This document shows, piece after piece, positions 7,150-15,420 of a stretch of 46,256 nucleotides of DNA (positions are counted from its first letter, which is position 1; each line of letters opens with the position of its first letter). This DNA comes from Nostoc sp. KVJ20 (lineage in GTDB: Bacteria; Cyanobacteriota; Cyanobacteriia; Cyanobacteriales; Nostocaceae). The notes beneath the pieces are model-generated. The model worked only from the letters and a program-made list of their open reading frames with translations, had not been told where the DNA came from and ran no database searches. A program made the translations under genes and the position numbers. The stretch lies in NCBI RefSeq assembly GCF_001712795.1, contig NZ_KV757714.1, forward strand, positions 1 to 46,256. The letters are read 5' to 3'.

Positions 7150-8418
7150 ATGAGTCCTCCGATTCAAATTAAAAAACACCCTTTTCCATCTCTGCTTTAT
7201 CTAGAGTGGACACTATTGGCGATTACTGCTTTGATAGCAGTTATACCACCTCCATTACGGCGTTCTCGTCCTAGACTTCAAGAACTATCAATTTGTGGTG
7301 TATTTCCAGACTTGTCTGTTTGTGGCATATTGCCAGAACTGTCAATTTATAGTTTGATTGCTTTTGCATTAATGGGCTTAAAATTACCCAGAAATAGCCA
7401 GACAGCTAAGATAATTTACACAGTAGTTGAAATTTTATTGATTTTAATGATAGGGCTTTTTGGCGAGAGATTTGCACGCCTTTTTCCCTTTCTCTACATA
7501 ATTTTAGTTACTCGTAGTTGTCTAATTTTTCAACTGCCTGGGCGTTTAATCGTTACAGCTTTATCATTTACATTATTCCTAGTTACTACACAACTAAAAT
7601 ATCAGCTATTCAATTTTCAAGCATCACCACAGGCGCAAGAACGCTTTCGATTTCTGAGCTTGAATTGGTCGCTGGTATTTGGCTTGAGTTTAGTTTTTGT
7701 GTTGTTGATGATGAATGCAGTGTTATCTGAACGGCACAGTCGAGAAAAGCTAGCGATCGCTAACGAAAAACTCCGTCAATATGCCCTACGAATTGAAAAT
7801 CAAGCTACCTTAGAAGAACGTAACCGTATTGCTCGTGAAATTCATGATTCATTAGGACATTCTCTGACTGCTTTAAATCTACAATTAGAAACTGCTTTAA
7901 AATTGTGGCAATCTAACCCAGGGAAGGCTGAAACATTTCTAGCAACAGCGAAGGAATTAGGCTCAAAAGCGCTAAATGATGTCCGTCAATCTGTTTCTAC
8001 TATGCGTTCTAATCCTTTACAGGAACAGTCTTTAGAGCGTGCAATCGCTAGTCTTTCAGAAAATTTTCATCGCTCTAATGGCATTTTACCAATTTATCAA
8101 ATAAATATTGAATATTCTCTACCGCCTGAAATCAATACCGCTATTTATCGGATTACTCAAGAATCTTTTACAAATATATCTAAATATGCTTATGCGACTG
8201 AGGTTAAATTGGAACTCACTACGACAAGAGGCAATTTACGATTGACAATTGAGGATAATGGTAGAGGTTTTGATGTCAGGCAAAATACTACTGGTTTTGG
8301 GCTTCATAGTATGCGCGATCGCACTTTAGCAATTGGAGGTGAGTTTAATATTAATAGCGCTCTTGGTTCTGGTTGCAAAATTACAGTTGATATTCCCTTA
8401 ACGAGGTTGACATTATGA
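7150..8418 (+). CDS. membrane sensor histidine kinase (HisKA_3/NarX type)
   Basis: A 422-residue two-component kinase. The ATG at 7150 is preferred over the TTG just before it. The N-terminal half (to about residue 195) has five or six hydrophobic segments and no large periplasmic loop, so it probably senses the membrane itself or an intramembrane ligand. The HisKA_3 dimerisation box is EERNRIAREIHDSLGHSL with phospho-acceptor His232. The HATPase_c domain shows NISKYAYAT (N box), EDNGRGFD and GFGLHSMRDR. It overlaps the regulator gene by four bases (ATGA), so the two are translationally coupled. An odd 9-residue near repeat lies at about residues 46-67. The stimulus cannot be told; the divergent Spy-like gene suggests envelope stress. 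Confidence 0.9.
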   Translation: MSPPIQIKKHPFPSLLYLEWTLLAITALIAVIPPPLRRSRPRLQELSICGVFPDLSVCGILPELSIYSLIAFALMGLKLPRNSQTAKIIYTVVEILLILMIGLFGERFARLFPFLYIILVTRSCLIFQLPGRLIVTALSFTLFLVTTQLKYQLFNFQASPQAQERFRFLSLNWSLVFGLSLVFVLLMMNAVLSERHSREKLAIANEKLRQYALRIENQATLEERNRIAREIHDSLGHSLTALNLQLETALKLWQSNPGKAETFLATAKELGSKALNDVRQSVSTMRSNPLQEQSLERAIASLSENFHRSNGILPIYQINIEYSLPPEINTAIYRITQESFTNISKYAYATEVKLELTTTRGNLRLTIEDNGRGFDVRQNTTGFGLHSMRDRTLAIGGEFNINSALGSGCKITVDIPLTRLTL

Positions 8419-9077
8419 TTAAAGTGTTGCTGGTAGATGACCAAAGTTTAATTCGTCAAGGATTAAGAGCTTTATTGGAACTAGAACCAGATTTAGAGAT
8501 AGTAGGAGAAGCAGAAAATGGTGAACAGGCGATTAATTTGGTTGCAGAATTTCAGCCAGATGTAATATTACTGGATATCAGAATGCCGATTATGGATGGA
8601 GTTGCAGCCACGCGAGAGATTCAAAAACGTTTTGTCAAAACTAAGATTTTAGTACTGACGACTTTTGATGATGATGAATATGTATCAGCTGCATTGCAAA
8701 ATGGGGCAATGGGTTATTTATTGAAAGATACACCCTCTGAAGAATTAGCTGTTGCGATTCGTGCAGTTCACAAAGGATATACTCAATTAGGCCCAGGTAT
8801 AGTTAAAAAGCTGTTGACTCAGTTTTCTAATGGTACACTAACGCAGTCACCGCCAGTACCATCTAGTTTAACTGAACTTACCCCTAGAGAAAAAGAGGTT
8901 TTGCGACTAATTGCTACAGGTGCTAGTAACCGAGAAATTGCTCAGGAACTCTACATTTCTGAGGGTACGGTAAAAAATCATGTTACGAATATTTTAAACA
9001 GGTTAAATTTGCGCGATCGCACTCAAGCTGCAATTTGGGCAAATACCTATTTATCCTATTTAAATGAGCCAAGTTAA
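8415..9077 (+). CDS. NarL/FixJ-family response regulator
   Basis: A 220-residue transcription factor partnered with the kinase upstream (start overlaps its stop). The receiver domain (residues 1-120) has the acidic pair in LLVDDQ, phospho-acceptor Asp54 in VILLDIRMPIMDG, Thr in LVLTTFDDD and Lys in YLLKDTPSEE. The C-terminal LuxR-type helix-turn-helix is seen as LTPREKEVLRLIATGASNRE followed by EGTVKNHVTNILNRL. All residues needed for phosphorylation are present. A HIP1-like GCGCGATCGC lies within the 3' part. Targets probably include the divergent Spy-like gene, by position only. Confidence 0.93.
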   Translation: MIKVLLVDDQSLIRQGLRALLELEPDLEIVGEAENGEQAINLVAEFQPDVILLDIRMPIMDGVAATREIQKRFVKTKILVLTTFDDDEYVSAALQNGAMGYLLKDTPSEELAVAIRAVHKGYTQLGPGIVKKLLTQFSNGTLTQSPPVPSSLTELTPREKEVLRLIATGASNREIAQELYISEGTVKNHVTNILNRLNLRDRTQAAIWANTYLSYLNEPS

Positions 9078-9170
9078 ATAATTCGTAATTCTTTACCAAG
9101 CTACTTATACCGCCCGCCGATTTAGTTATTAGTCATTAGTCAATCGCTCTTGCTTAATTTTACAGATATA

Positions 9171-9240
9171 GCCTCCTGCCTCCTGCCTTCTGCCTCCTGC
9201 CTCCTGCCTCCTGCCTCCTGCCTTCTGCCTCCTGCCTCCT
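9171..9240. repeat. heptamer tandem repeat (CCTGCCT)n
   Basis: About nine to ten near-perfect CCTGCCT units (some CTTCTGC variants) end exactly at the stop codon of the FUSC gene on the opposite strand. It is one of several heptamer arrays of this window and separates two convergent genes. Confidence 0.85.
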
Positions 9241-11457
9241 TCAATTAATTGAGTTTAACCGTACCATCGCTGAGTGCATAGCAGTCAACCGCCGAACAAT
9301 CTGGTCAATCTCTAAATCTAATATGCTGTAATCAATGACTGCCTGACGGATAGGTGTATGTCCTTGATTGACATCTAGCTCTTGTATCCGGGCTGTACGC
9401 AGTGCTTGCAGGTGCGGTTGGATTTTTCGCAGCGTTGCTTCTAAGTCAGGTAAAGGCGGTGGGGTAATTTCCTGCTGTACTGAATCAGCTAACTGCTCTA
9501 ACAGTAGCGAAATTTGGCGGACAAAGGTTTCTAATTCTGGGAGTGGCACTGTTCCTCGAAAATGTTCGAGATGTACTGCCAAAACTGTCACAGCGTTAGT
9601 AAAACGCCCCATGTACACCAGCAGTGTCATTACTGGTTCTACTAATTCTTTGTGCATTTGGGGTTCGCGTAGCAATCCTTGGAAGGAGGCTTGAGCATTG
9701 CCGATTGCCAGTCCAGTTTGTCGCCGTTGACTGATAATTGTAGAGTCAGGCTCTTTTGTCCCCTGATAAACAGCCATCACATCCCGAAAGTAGTTGTGAC
9801 ATTCTCGTAGTGCAGTGGCGAGTTGACTGGGTAAGCGATCGCGTTCTCGATTTGGCAATATAAAATAATGACTCGCAAAAGCTAGTCCCGCCCCAATTAA
9901 TGTATTCAATACGCGAAAACCAGCAAATTCCCAACCAATGGGATGACCAATGTCAATAATTAGTAAGACAAATATTGACAAAAAAACCACTGAATAGGCA
10001 TAGTTGACAGTGATTAGGGAAATGCCAAAAAAGACTGTCAGCAAAATGATGATGTCCAATACAGGCTTACTGGTGATAGTTGCAACGATAACAGCGGCTA
10101 ATACAGCTCCCAAGATTGTCCCGCCAACTCGCTGGAAAAACCGCTGAAAAGTTGCACCCAAGTTCGGTTTGAGGACTAGCATGATTGTCAGTGTTACCCA
10201 ATACCCCATTGGTAAATTGGTAATGCTGTATAGAATTACGCCTACAGTTAGACTCACAGCTATGCGGAGAGCATGGCGAAAGATTGCTGAGTCGAAGGTG
10301 AAGTTTTCTTGGAGTAAACTTAAGAGCGATCGCTGTTCGTCTTCAACTAACAGAAGTCTATCTACATCTCGGCGATTCTTTTTGCTGTGATCTACCAGAG
10401 ATTTAGCTGTCTGAGCCGTGTATTGCAATTGCTTGATCAGCTTTTCGATCATCAGCACTAGGTTAGTGAAAGCAACGAGAGTTGTGTAGTCTGTCTCACT
10501 CCCAGCAATTGCTTTTCTTTGCAGACTTTCTTGTTCCTTTAGTGCCTCACAGATACGCTTGAGATTTCCGAGATCGATGCTGGCAGATTTGCCAGAGATG
10601 ACTTTCGCTATGGCTTGAAGAATGACTGATATTTGTTCGAGTGCATCGTCTACTAATTGCTGGACTGCTTGATATTGATGTTGTTGGAAGTGAGTTTCGA
10701 GTAATTCGGTTAAAGCGATAACTGAGCCAAGTAAGCGATCGCCATCCTGAATTAGCACTAACAATTGCTCATCCATCCAACTCCGCGCTGGCTGTCCAAT
10801 TCTGACAGTACCTAAAGTAGTCCGTGCTGTCTCTAATGCCTGTCTAATTTCGAGAATCTTTTCAGATGTTGCTACTTTACCTACAAAAGCCTGAATGTAA
10901 CTAGCTAAAGCATTTAAGGAATTAGCCAAAGCTAACCGTAGTGGATCATAAGGTCTAAAGGGCCACATTACCAAAGAAAGTAGCATCGCCCATCCACCTG
11001 CAATTAGACATAGCAGCGATCGCATGAGTGCAGTTTCCAAGTTTCCTGATTGTGCGATCGTGGTAACAAATGATATCCCTAGCACCAGTCCGACATTTGC
11101 ACCAGCATTACCGTACAGGGACGCAAAACCGGAAGCAAGTCCCCAGAGAAATGTCAGCACCACAGCTAGCGCTGGAACTCTAGCGACTAGAGTACCCACA
11201 AATACTGAAACAGCCATTCCCAAAGTAGCCGCCGCCATCGCCTTAGCTTTGATCTGGTAAGGGCCACCAACATTCGCAAAGTTGACAAAATAAGCCATTA
11301 AACCGACAAATAATCCGCTTTCCCTTTGGTTGATGAGTTGCCCAATTAGCATGGGAACCCCTAACGCTAAAGCAGCTCGTAAGCCGTTAGATATTGCTGG
11401 CTTTCCTGGCTCTGACTGGATCAGAATCTTGAGTAAATTACTTCGATTCAACTGCAT
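9241..11457 (-). CDS. FUSC-family membrane transporter
   Basis: A 738-residue inner-membrane protein with the duplicated FUSC architecture of YccS/AaeB and plant ALMT-type proteins. A first bundle of six membrane segments (about residues 20-175) is followed by a long cytoplasmic helical domain. A second six-segment bundle (about 395-535) contains the typical PMGYWVTLTIMLVLKPNLGAT and QRVGGTILGAV. A helical C-terminal domain follows. Such proteins export aromatic acids or other small organic anions; the substrate here is unknown. The start at 11457 (ATG, MQLNRSNLL) is preferred to a TTG five codons upstream. It is monocistronic, its 3' end abuts a heptamer array, and a Uma2 gene is divergent from it. 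Confidence 0.85.
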   Translation of the reverse strand: MQLNRSNLLKILIQSEPGKPAISNGLRAALALGVPMLIGQLINQRESGLFVGLMAYFVNFANVGGPYQIKAKAMAAATLGMAVSVFVGTLVARVPALAVVLTFLWGLASGFASLYGNAGANVGLVLGISFVTTIAQSGNLETALMRSLLCLIAGGWAMLLSLVMWPFRPYDPLRLALANSLNALASYIQAFVGKVATSEKILEIRQALETARTTLGTVRIGQPARSWMDEQLLVLIQDGDRLLGSVIALTELLETHFQQHQYQAVQQLVDDALEQISVILQAIAKVISGKSASIDLGNLKRICEALKEQESLQRKAIAGSETDYTTLVAFTNLVLMIEKLIKQLQYTAQTAKSLVDHSKKNRRDVDRLLLVEDEQRSLLSLLQENFTFDSAIFRHALRIAVSLTVGVILYSITNLPMGYWVTLTIMLVLKPNLGATFQRFFQRVGGTILGAVLAAVIVATITSKPVLDIIILLTVFFGISLITVNYAYSVVFLSIFVLLIIDIGHPIGWEFAGFRVLNTLIGAGLAFASHYFILPNRERDRLPSQLATALRECHNYFRDVMAVYQGTKEPDSTIISQRRQTGLAIGNAQASFQGLLREPQMHKELVEPVMTLLVYMGRFTNAVTVLAVHLEHFRGTVPLPELETFVRQISLLLEQLADSVQQEITPPPLPDLEATLRKIQPHLQALRTARIQELDVNQGHTPIRQAVIDYSILDLEIDQIVRRLTAMHSAMVRLNSIN

Positions 11458-11574
11458 TGTTTTTGTTAACAAAACAAAATTTTTATCTGGATTTTCTTAA
11501 TATTTTGATATATTCAGATTTATTTTAATTTATAGTAGATACGTGAAGATCGAAAATAAATTCATGCTGTATTT

Positions 11575-12351
11575 ATGGCAACCCAACTAAGCCAAGCCAA
11601 ATCACCAACAGAACTGGTAATCACTTGGGAAGCCTTACCCAAAGATTTTCAACTAGAGGATGAACCAGTGGAGAATACCGGTCAGCCACTTTTGGCTGGT
11701 GCTTCGCGTGAAAGCCTAGAAATCAGTGGATTCATCCAACCGCAGATGTTGATAGCTTCAAACTTTGGTCTTTGTGCGACAGTCAACGGGCAATTTATTG
11801 CCAAAGCACCAGACTGGGTTTATGTGCCGTTGGTTAATGAAGTTGTGGGTAATCGCAAAAGTTATACACCCAACTTAGAAGGAGATATCCCTGCGATCGC
11901 TATCGAATTTCTATCTGATACTGAGGGTGGAGAATATTCGGTAAAGCGAACCTATCCACCAGGAAAATGGTTTTTCTACGAGCAAATTTTACAGATTCCC
12001 ATCTACATAATTTTTGAACCTTATGGCGGTTTATTAGAATATTATCAACTGGAAAATAAGCGCTATGAGTTAAAGCAACCCGACGAAAATGGTCGTCATT
12101 GGATTGATGTAATGGGCTTATTTTTAGGAACTTGGCAAGGAACAAAAGAAGGACGAACTGGCTATTGGTTACGCTGGTGGGATCGAGATGGTAATTTGTT
12201 ACCGTGGGCTGTAGAACAGATTGAACAAGAACGTCAACGTGCTGAACAAGAACGTCAACGCGCTGAACAAGAACGTCAACAAAAAGAACAACTGATTGCT
12301 TATTTGCAATCTCAAGGTATTGACCCGAATAACTTACCCCCGTTCTCTTAG
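11575..12351 (+). CDS. Uma2-family PD-(D/E)XK protein with coiled-coil tail
   Basis: A 258-residue member of the Uma2 (DUF820) family, restriction-endonuclease-like folds hugely expanded in cyanobacteria and of unknown role. The nuclease core is suggested by PD (KAPDWVYVP, about residue 82), Glu (AIAIEFLSDTEGGEYSVK, about 108-125) and Lys (PPGKWFFYEQ). The C-terminus is a heptad tail: EQERQRA occurs three times, encoded by a 21-bp tandem repeat, followed by LIAYLQSQGIDPNNLPP. The protein at 30996-31757 is clearly a paralogue along its whole length. The ATG at 11575 fits the family start. Whether the protein cuts DNA is untested. A hairpin overlaps the stop codon. Confidence 0.85.
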   Translation: MATQLSQAKSPTELVITWEALPKDFQLEDEPVENTGQPLLAGASRESLEISGFIQPQMLIASNFGLCATVNGQFIAKAPDWVYVPLVNEVVGNRKSYTPNLEGDIPAIAIEFLSDTEGGEYSVKRTYPPGKWFFYEQILQIPIYIIFEPYGGLLEYYQLENKRYELKQPDENGRHWIDVMGLFLGTWQGTKEGRTGYWLRWWDRDGNLLPWAVEQIEQERQRAEQERQRAEQERQQKEQLIAYLQSQGIDPNNLPPFS

Positions 12352-12375
12352 AGGCAATTCATGCCTCTAAGAGAA
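12343..12375 (+). terminator. perfect 14-bp hairpin overlapping the Uma2 stop codon
   Basis: TTCTCTTAGAGGCA (12343-12356) and its exact reverse complement (12362-12375) flank a 5-base loop; the TAG stop codon is inside the left arm. There is no T-run after it, so it may act in mRNA 3'-end stability or as a non-canonical terminator. Confidence 0.6.
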
Positions 12376-12397
12376 TCATCAAATTGTGCAAAATAAA

Positions 12398-12534
12398 CTA
12401 TAGGACTCATATTTGATTTCTGAAAAAACTCAGTACAACTAAGAAGCCTTCTTTCCTGTTGCCTGTTGCCTGTTGCCTGTTGCCTATTGCCTGTCTACGC
12501 AAATTCGTTCAGAAATCAAAGCGGATTCCTATAG
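12398..12534. mobile_element. MITE copy A (137 bp) with heptamer expansion
   Basis: The ends CTATAGGA and TCCTATAG are inverted; the terminal repeat continues inward to TTGATTTCTGAA on both sides with a 7-base mismatched block. The interior carries ACTCAGTACAACTAAGAAGC and an expanded TGCCTGT heptamer run (12457-12491). It is the reverse complement of copy B at 15142-15263, so the two lie in opposite orientation on either side of the patatin gene. No coding capacity. Confidence 0.75.
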
Positions 12535-12598
12535 TTTGCTATAGCAATCATGAATTATGTGATGTCTGTCAAATCACCCATAATAAACTGCTTGTAGT

Positions 12599-12634
12599 GG
12601 GGACTTCAGTCCCCAAAGCCAGGACTAAAGTCCT
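12599..12634. repeat. small palindromic repeat (GGACT/AGTCC type)
   Basis: GGGGACT-TC-AGTCCCC (12599-12614) and AGGACT-AA-AGTCCT lie in tandem. A relative with TAGTAAGGA ends sits at 42793-42839, so this is an interspersed family. Confidence 0.55.
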
Positions 12635-12680
12635 TATATTACTACGAGCATTTTTTATCCAGCTTGATTAACATGATATT

Positions 12681-12705
12681 CCCCGACTTGTTTGAGAAGT
12701 CGGGG
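12681..12705 (-). terminator. hairpin downstream of the patatin gene
   Basis: CCCCGACTT-GTTTGAG-AAGTCGGGG is a 9-bp GC-rich stem. On the minus strand it follows the patatin stop codon (12755) by about 50 bases. The flanking AATAT/ATATT offers short T-richness, so it is a plausible terminator for that gene. Confidence 0.6.
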
Positions 12706-12754
12706 ATATTAGGATTGTCACAGAAATCCTAAATCATTTCTGACTAGATATTCA

Positions 12755-14902
12755 TCAATCTGAGAATATGTTTTTGAGTTTAACGATAACATCCGAGTTA
12801 GTTTCTTTCCAGTCTTCCCATGCATTTTGAATATCTTTTTTTTGTTCTTGGGTTAACTGCCAAGAAAGTGGAGGATTAGTTGTATCACTAGGGAATTTAA
12901 TGGGAATATGCATAATTTCTACTCCTTTCTGACAAGATTTGTCTTTCAAAAATTGCTGCAATTTTTCCTGCTCATCATCCTTGTAGCCACATTTATACTT
13001 GTCTGTCAGGAGTTTGATATTTAACGCGTTACCTTCATTTTGTGTAGAACTACGAACATTTAATAAAGCAAGCAATGAACCAATGACTTCCATCTGCCAT
13101 CCGGGAGCGCCTTTTTCTTCTTTGACATTTTCATTATCAGGAAAAGCATTTATTTGGATTAAAATAACCTTTTTTATTTGGTTACATCGCTCAGATTCTA
13201 GTAGATTATCAAGTAGGTCTACGCTAGTACCAATACCAAAATTGTCGAAATAACCACCATCACCTATATGATAATTCCATTTAGTTTCTTGACTAGGACG
13301 ACACACAGGAGATATATAAGGGAAAGTAGCAGATAATCTAGCGGCTGTTGTCACATCAATATCATATTCTGGATAGAGAGTATTAAAGTCTATAGACTTG
13401 CAATCCTCGTGCTTACTAAAAGTCATTGGACTAACTAGAAAACGCCGTCCATCTTCAACTAAAGTCGCATTAAAAATAGGAATAGGAATAATTCCTTGGT
13501 CTATTTTATCGCTCCAACTACCTAAAGTTGCATTGGGATTTTTCATTTCCCCTTTCCAATCTATTTCGATAGCTGTACCACGGTCTTGCTCAGTTGCAGT
13601 ACTATGCTCTTGCGCTTTTGGTACAACAAAAGGTAAACCAATGAAACGAAGTAAATCTGGATAAGCTAATCCCCAACCTGTAGCGTCTAAACTATCTTCT
13701 GTAGCACTTTTAAAAATCTGTTTTAATTGATTGTCTTCTGGATAACCTTGCTCTCCAAATCTATCCAAATAAAACATTGTTCCGACAGAACCACCAGAAA
13801 CCGAGCTTATCCAACCAATAGCTTTGGTAAATTCCGATCCAAGTTCTTCTTGTAAACCAGTCAAAACTTTAGTTGTCCATCCAGATGCTTGAATACCTCC
13901 ACCACTTGCACAAACCACCACTAAAGTTTTATCTTCACTTTGTTGATTATTCAGTCGTTGAGAGATAACATTAATCCACTTTTCTTCTGTCGGTTTTAAC
14001 CAGCTATTGCTTAAGAACATTTTGTAAAAATGGTCTACTTTAAAAATAGTATAAGAAGCAGATGAAATAACTAAAAATAATAGTAATGTGGGAACGCGAG
14101 ATACATCATTAAAAAAAGAAATTCCTCCTATCCACACTACCATGATTGATAAAATTAGAGTAATATAGAAAAGAGCAGGAACTTCAAATCTATTATTAAT
14201 TGGGCGAGGTTTAAAAATAAAATAACCTAACCCATAAAGAATTAAGAGAAAGATAGAAAATACTACTATCTCAGCAATCCCATAAGATAGATCACCACTT
14301 TCATCGATATAACCTCTTTGTATTCTTCCTGGTAAAAAAGAAATTATTTTCAACAATACCTGTTCTAAAATTTGATTGGATTTAAAAAATATCTTGGCAA
14401 AGTGAGTGGTTATTATCAGGAAAGCTCCTGCAACAACGCCAAATATAATTCCCCAGCCTTCCCAGCCATGATCTCCTTCTTTTATTTCTTTCTTGGAAAG
14501 CTGAGTTGCCTTTATGGCAATCGGAAGACTTAAGATAATAGCGATTAAATATTGGAGAAATTCTGGAATTCCTTGGTGCTGAGGTACATCAAAACGAAGA
14601 TGGGAATTATACAAAATGATATCGAAAACTTCTATCGTAGCTAGTCCTGCTAAAACTGCACCTCCAATCACTAAAACCAATTGATTATTAGCACGAAGTA
14701 TAAACAAGTTTTTCAGCATCGCTGATAAACCAGTATTCACTGAAATTGTTGGTAATAACAATAGCAATAAGCCAACAATTATAGGTACTCGAAGAAAGAA
14801 AATATATTGCAATACGTTGTAGAAGTTTTGTAGCATTAAACCCAGGAATGCCAGTCCCACCCACAATAAAATACCGTTAAAAACCTGTTGTTTTTTCTTC
14901 AT
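12755..14902 (-). CDS. membrane-anchored patatin-like phospholipase
   Basis: A 715-residue protein joining a membrane domain (residues 10-290, about seven hydrophobic segments) to a patatin-like lipase domain (about 325-650). The oxyanion loop is ASGGGIQASGW (GGG at 334-336). The nucleophile is Ser369 in SVSGGS, where the first Gly of the usual GxSxG is Ser. The catalytic dyad Asp is Asp548 in GDGGYFDNFG. All catalytic parts are present, so it is probably an active acyl hydrolase acting on membrane lipids at the cytoplasmic face. The gene is AT-rich with many A-ending codons compared with neighbours such as glgB, and it is bracketed by inverted MITE copies, which may hint at acquisition. Fused membrane-patatin proteins are not the common bacterial form. 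Confidence 0.82.
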   Translation of the reverse strand: MKKKQQVFNGILLWVGLAFLGLMLQNFYNVLQYIFFLRVPIIVGLLLLLLPTISVNTGLSAMLKNLFILRANNQLVLVIGGAVLAGLATIEVFDIILYNSHLRFDVPQHQGIPEFLQYLIAIILSLPIAIKATQLSKKEIKEGDHGWEGWGIIFGVVAGAFLIITTHFAKIFFKSNQILEQVLLKIISFLPGRIQRGYIDESGDLSYGIAEIVVFSIFLLILYGLGYFIFKPRPINNRFEVPALFYITLILSIMVVWIGGISFFNDVSRVPTLLLFLVISSASYTIFKVDHFYKMFLSNSWLKPTEEKWINVISQRLNNQQSEDKTLVVVCASGGGIQASGWTTKVLTGLQEELGSEFTKAIGWISSVSGGSVGTMFYLDRFGEQGYPEDNQLKQIFKSATEDSLDATGWGLAYPDLLRFIGLPFVVPKAQEHSTATEQDRGTAIEIDWKGEMKNPNATLGSWSDKIDQGIIPIPIFNATLVEDGRRFLVSPMTFSKHEDCKSIDFNTLYPEYDIDVTTAARLSATFPYISPVCRPSQETKWNYHIGDGGYFDNFGIGTSVDLLDNLLESERCNQIKKVILIQINAFPDNENVKEEKGAPGWQMEVIGSLLALLNVRSSTQNEGNALNIKLLTDKYKCGYKDDEQEKLQQFLKDKSCQKGVEIMHIPIKFPSDTTNPPLSWQLTQEQKKDIQNAWEDWKETNSDVIVKLKNIFSD

Positions 14903-14941
14903 GACAAATTTCTGTAAATATACAAAGAGTTAATTATTCAT

Positions 14942-15058
14942 ATTGGCTTATATCTTGCACCCAGCTTTAAATTAAACGAGAGTGAAAGTCATCAATCTAC
15001 AAGTTGTTTTACTTCCCTCAATAACAGTTAATATTAGAGGAACACGATATAAGCCAAT
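14942..15058. repeat. 13-bp inverted repeat enclosing 91 bases
   Basis: ATTGGCTTATATC (14942-14954) and GATATAAGCCAAT (15046-15058) are exact inverted copies just upstream of the patatin start codon. It may be a small MITE-like element or a regulatory cruciform; nothing decides between these. Confidence 0.5.
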
Positions 15059-15141
15059 AAAGTTTGATACACAAGAACATATCAAAATTCCGCAAAAGAT
15101 ATTATAAAGTTATATTTAGTTAAGTTTTAAGTAGTAATTAA

Positions 15142-15263
15142 TATAGGAATCCGCTTTGATTTTTGAACGAATTTGCGTAGACAGGCAATAGGCAATCTTG
15201 CTACAGTCAAGAAGGCTTCTTAGTTGTACTGAGTTTTTTCAGAAATCAAATATGAGTCCTATA
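15142..15263. mobile_element. MITE copy B (122 bp)
   Basis: Ends TATAGGA and TCCTATA. The interior reads, in reverse complement, like copy A: TTTGATTTTTGAACGAATTT, CGTAGACAGGCAATAGGCAA, then AAGAAGGCTTCTTAGTTGTA and TGAGTTTTTTCAGAAATCAA. It lacks the heptamer expansion of copy A. It sits upstream of the patatin gene in inverted orientation relative to copy A. Confidence 0.75.
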
Positions 15264-15420
15264 TGTGATATCAGAGTCGAAAAGATTCAGTTAGTAGGTT
15301 TTATCAGTCAACGAAATAATGCGAATTGTAGCGGTCATGCTTTCGGACTGATTGATAAATCTGGGTTAATCGCCTGGATTGGTTCACTAAATATATATTT
15401 TTCCAGGCGTTTACCTTATT

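Larger units (their letters stand above)
12352..12754. other. 403-base spacer: MITE, palindromes, terminator
   Basis: This spacer contains, in order, the rest of the stop-codon hairpin, a MITE (12398-12534), a GGGGACTTCAGTCCCC palindrome with AGGACTAAAGTCCT beside it (12599-12634), and a hairpin at 12681-12705. The 70-codon frame at 12459-12671 runs through these repeats and is not a gene. Confidence 0.7.
14903..15420. other. 518-base spacer with IR pair and MITE B
   Basis: This is the upstream region of the patatin gene. It holds a separated 13-bp inverted repeat (14942-15058), an AT-rich stretch with a likely promoter, MITE copy B (15142-15263), and about 150 bases of unassigned sequence up to the ligA stop. 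The 89-codon frame 15198-15467 runs out of the MITE into ligA antisense and is not called. Confidence 0.6.

Noticed and set aside
9171..9240. possible CRISPR array
   Set aside because: The repeat unit is 7 bp with no spacers. All tandem arrays of this window are of this heptamer type and no cas gene is present.
12459..12671. 70-codon ORF (MPVACCLLPIACL...)
   Set aside because: Runs through MITE copy A and its TGCCTGT expansion; the Cys/Leu/Pro pattern is repeat translation.
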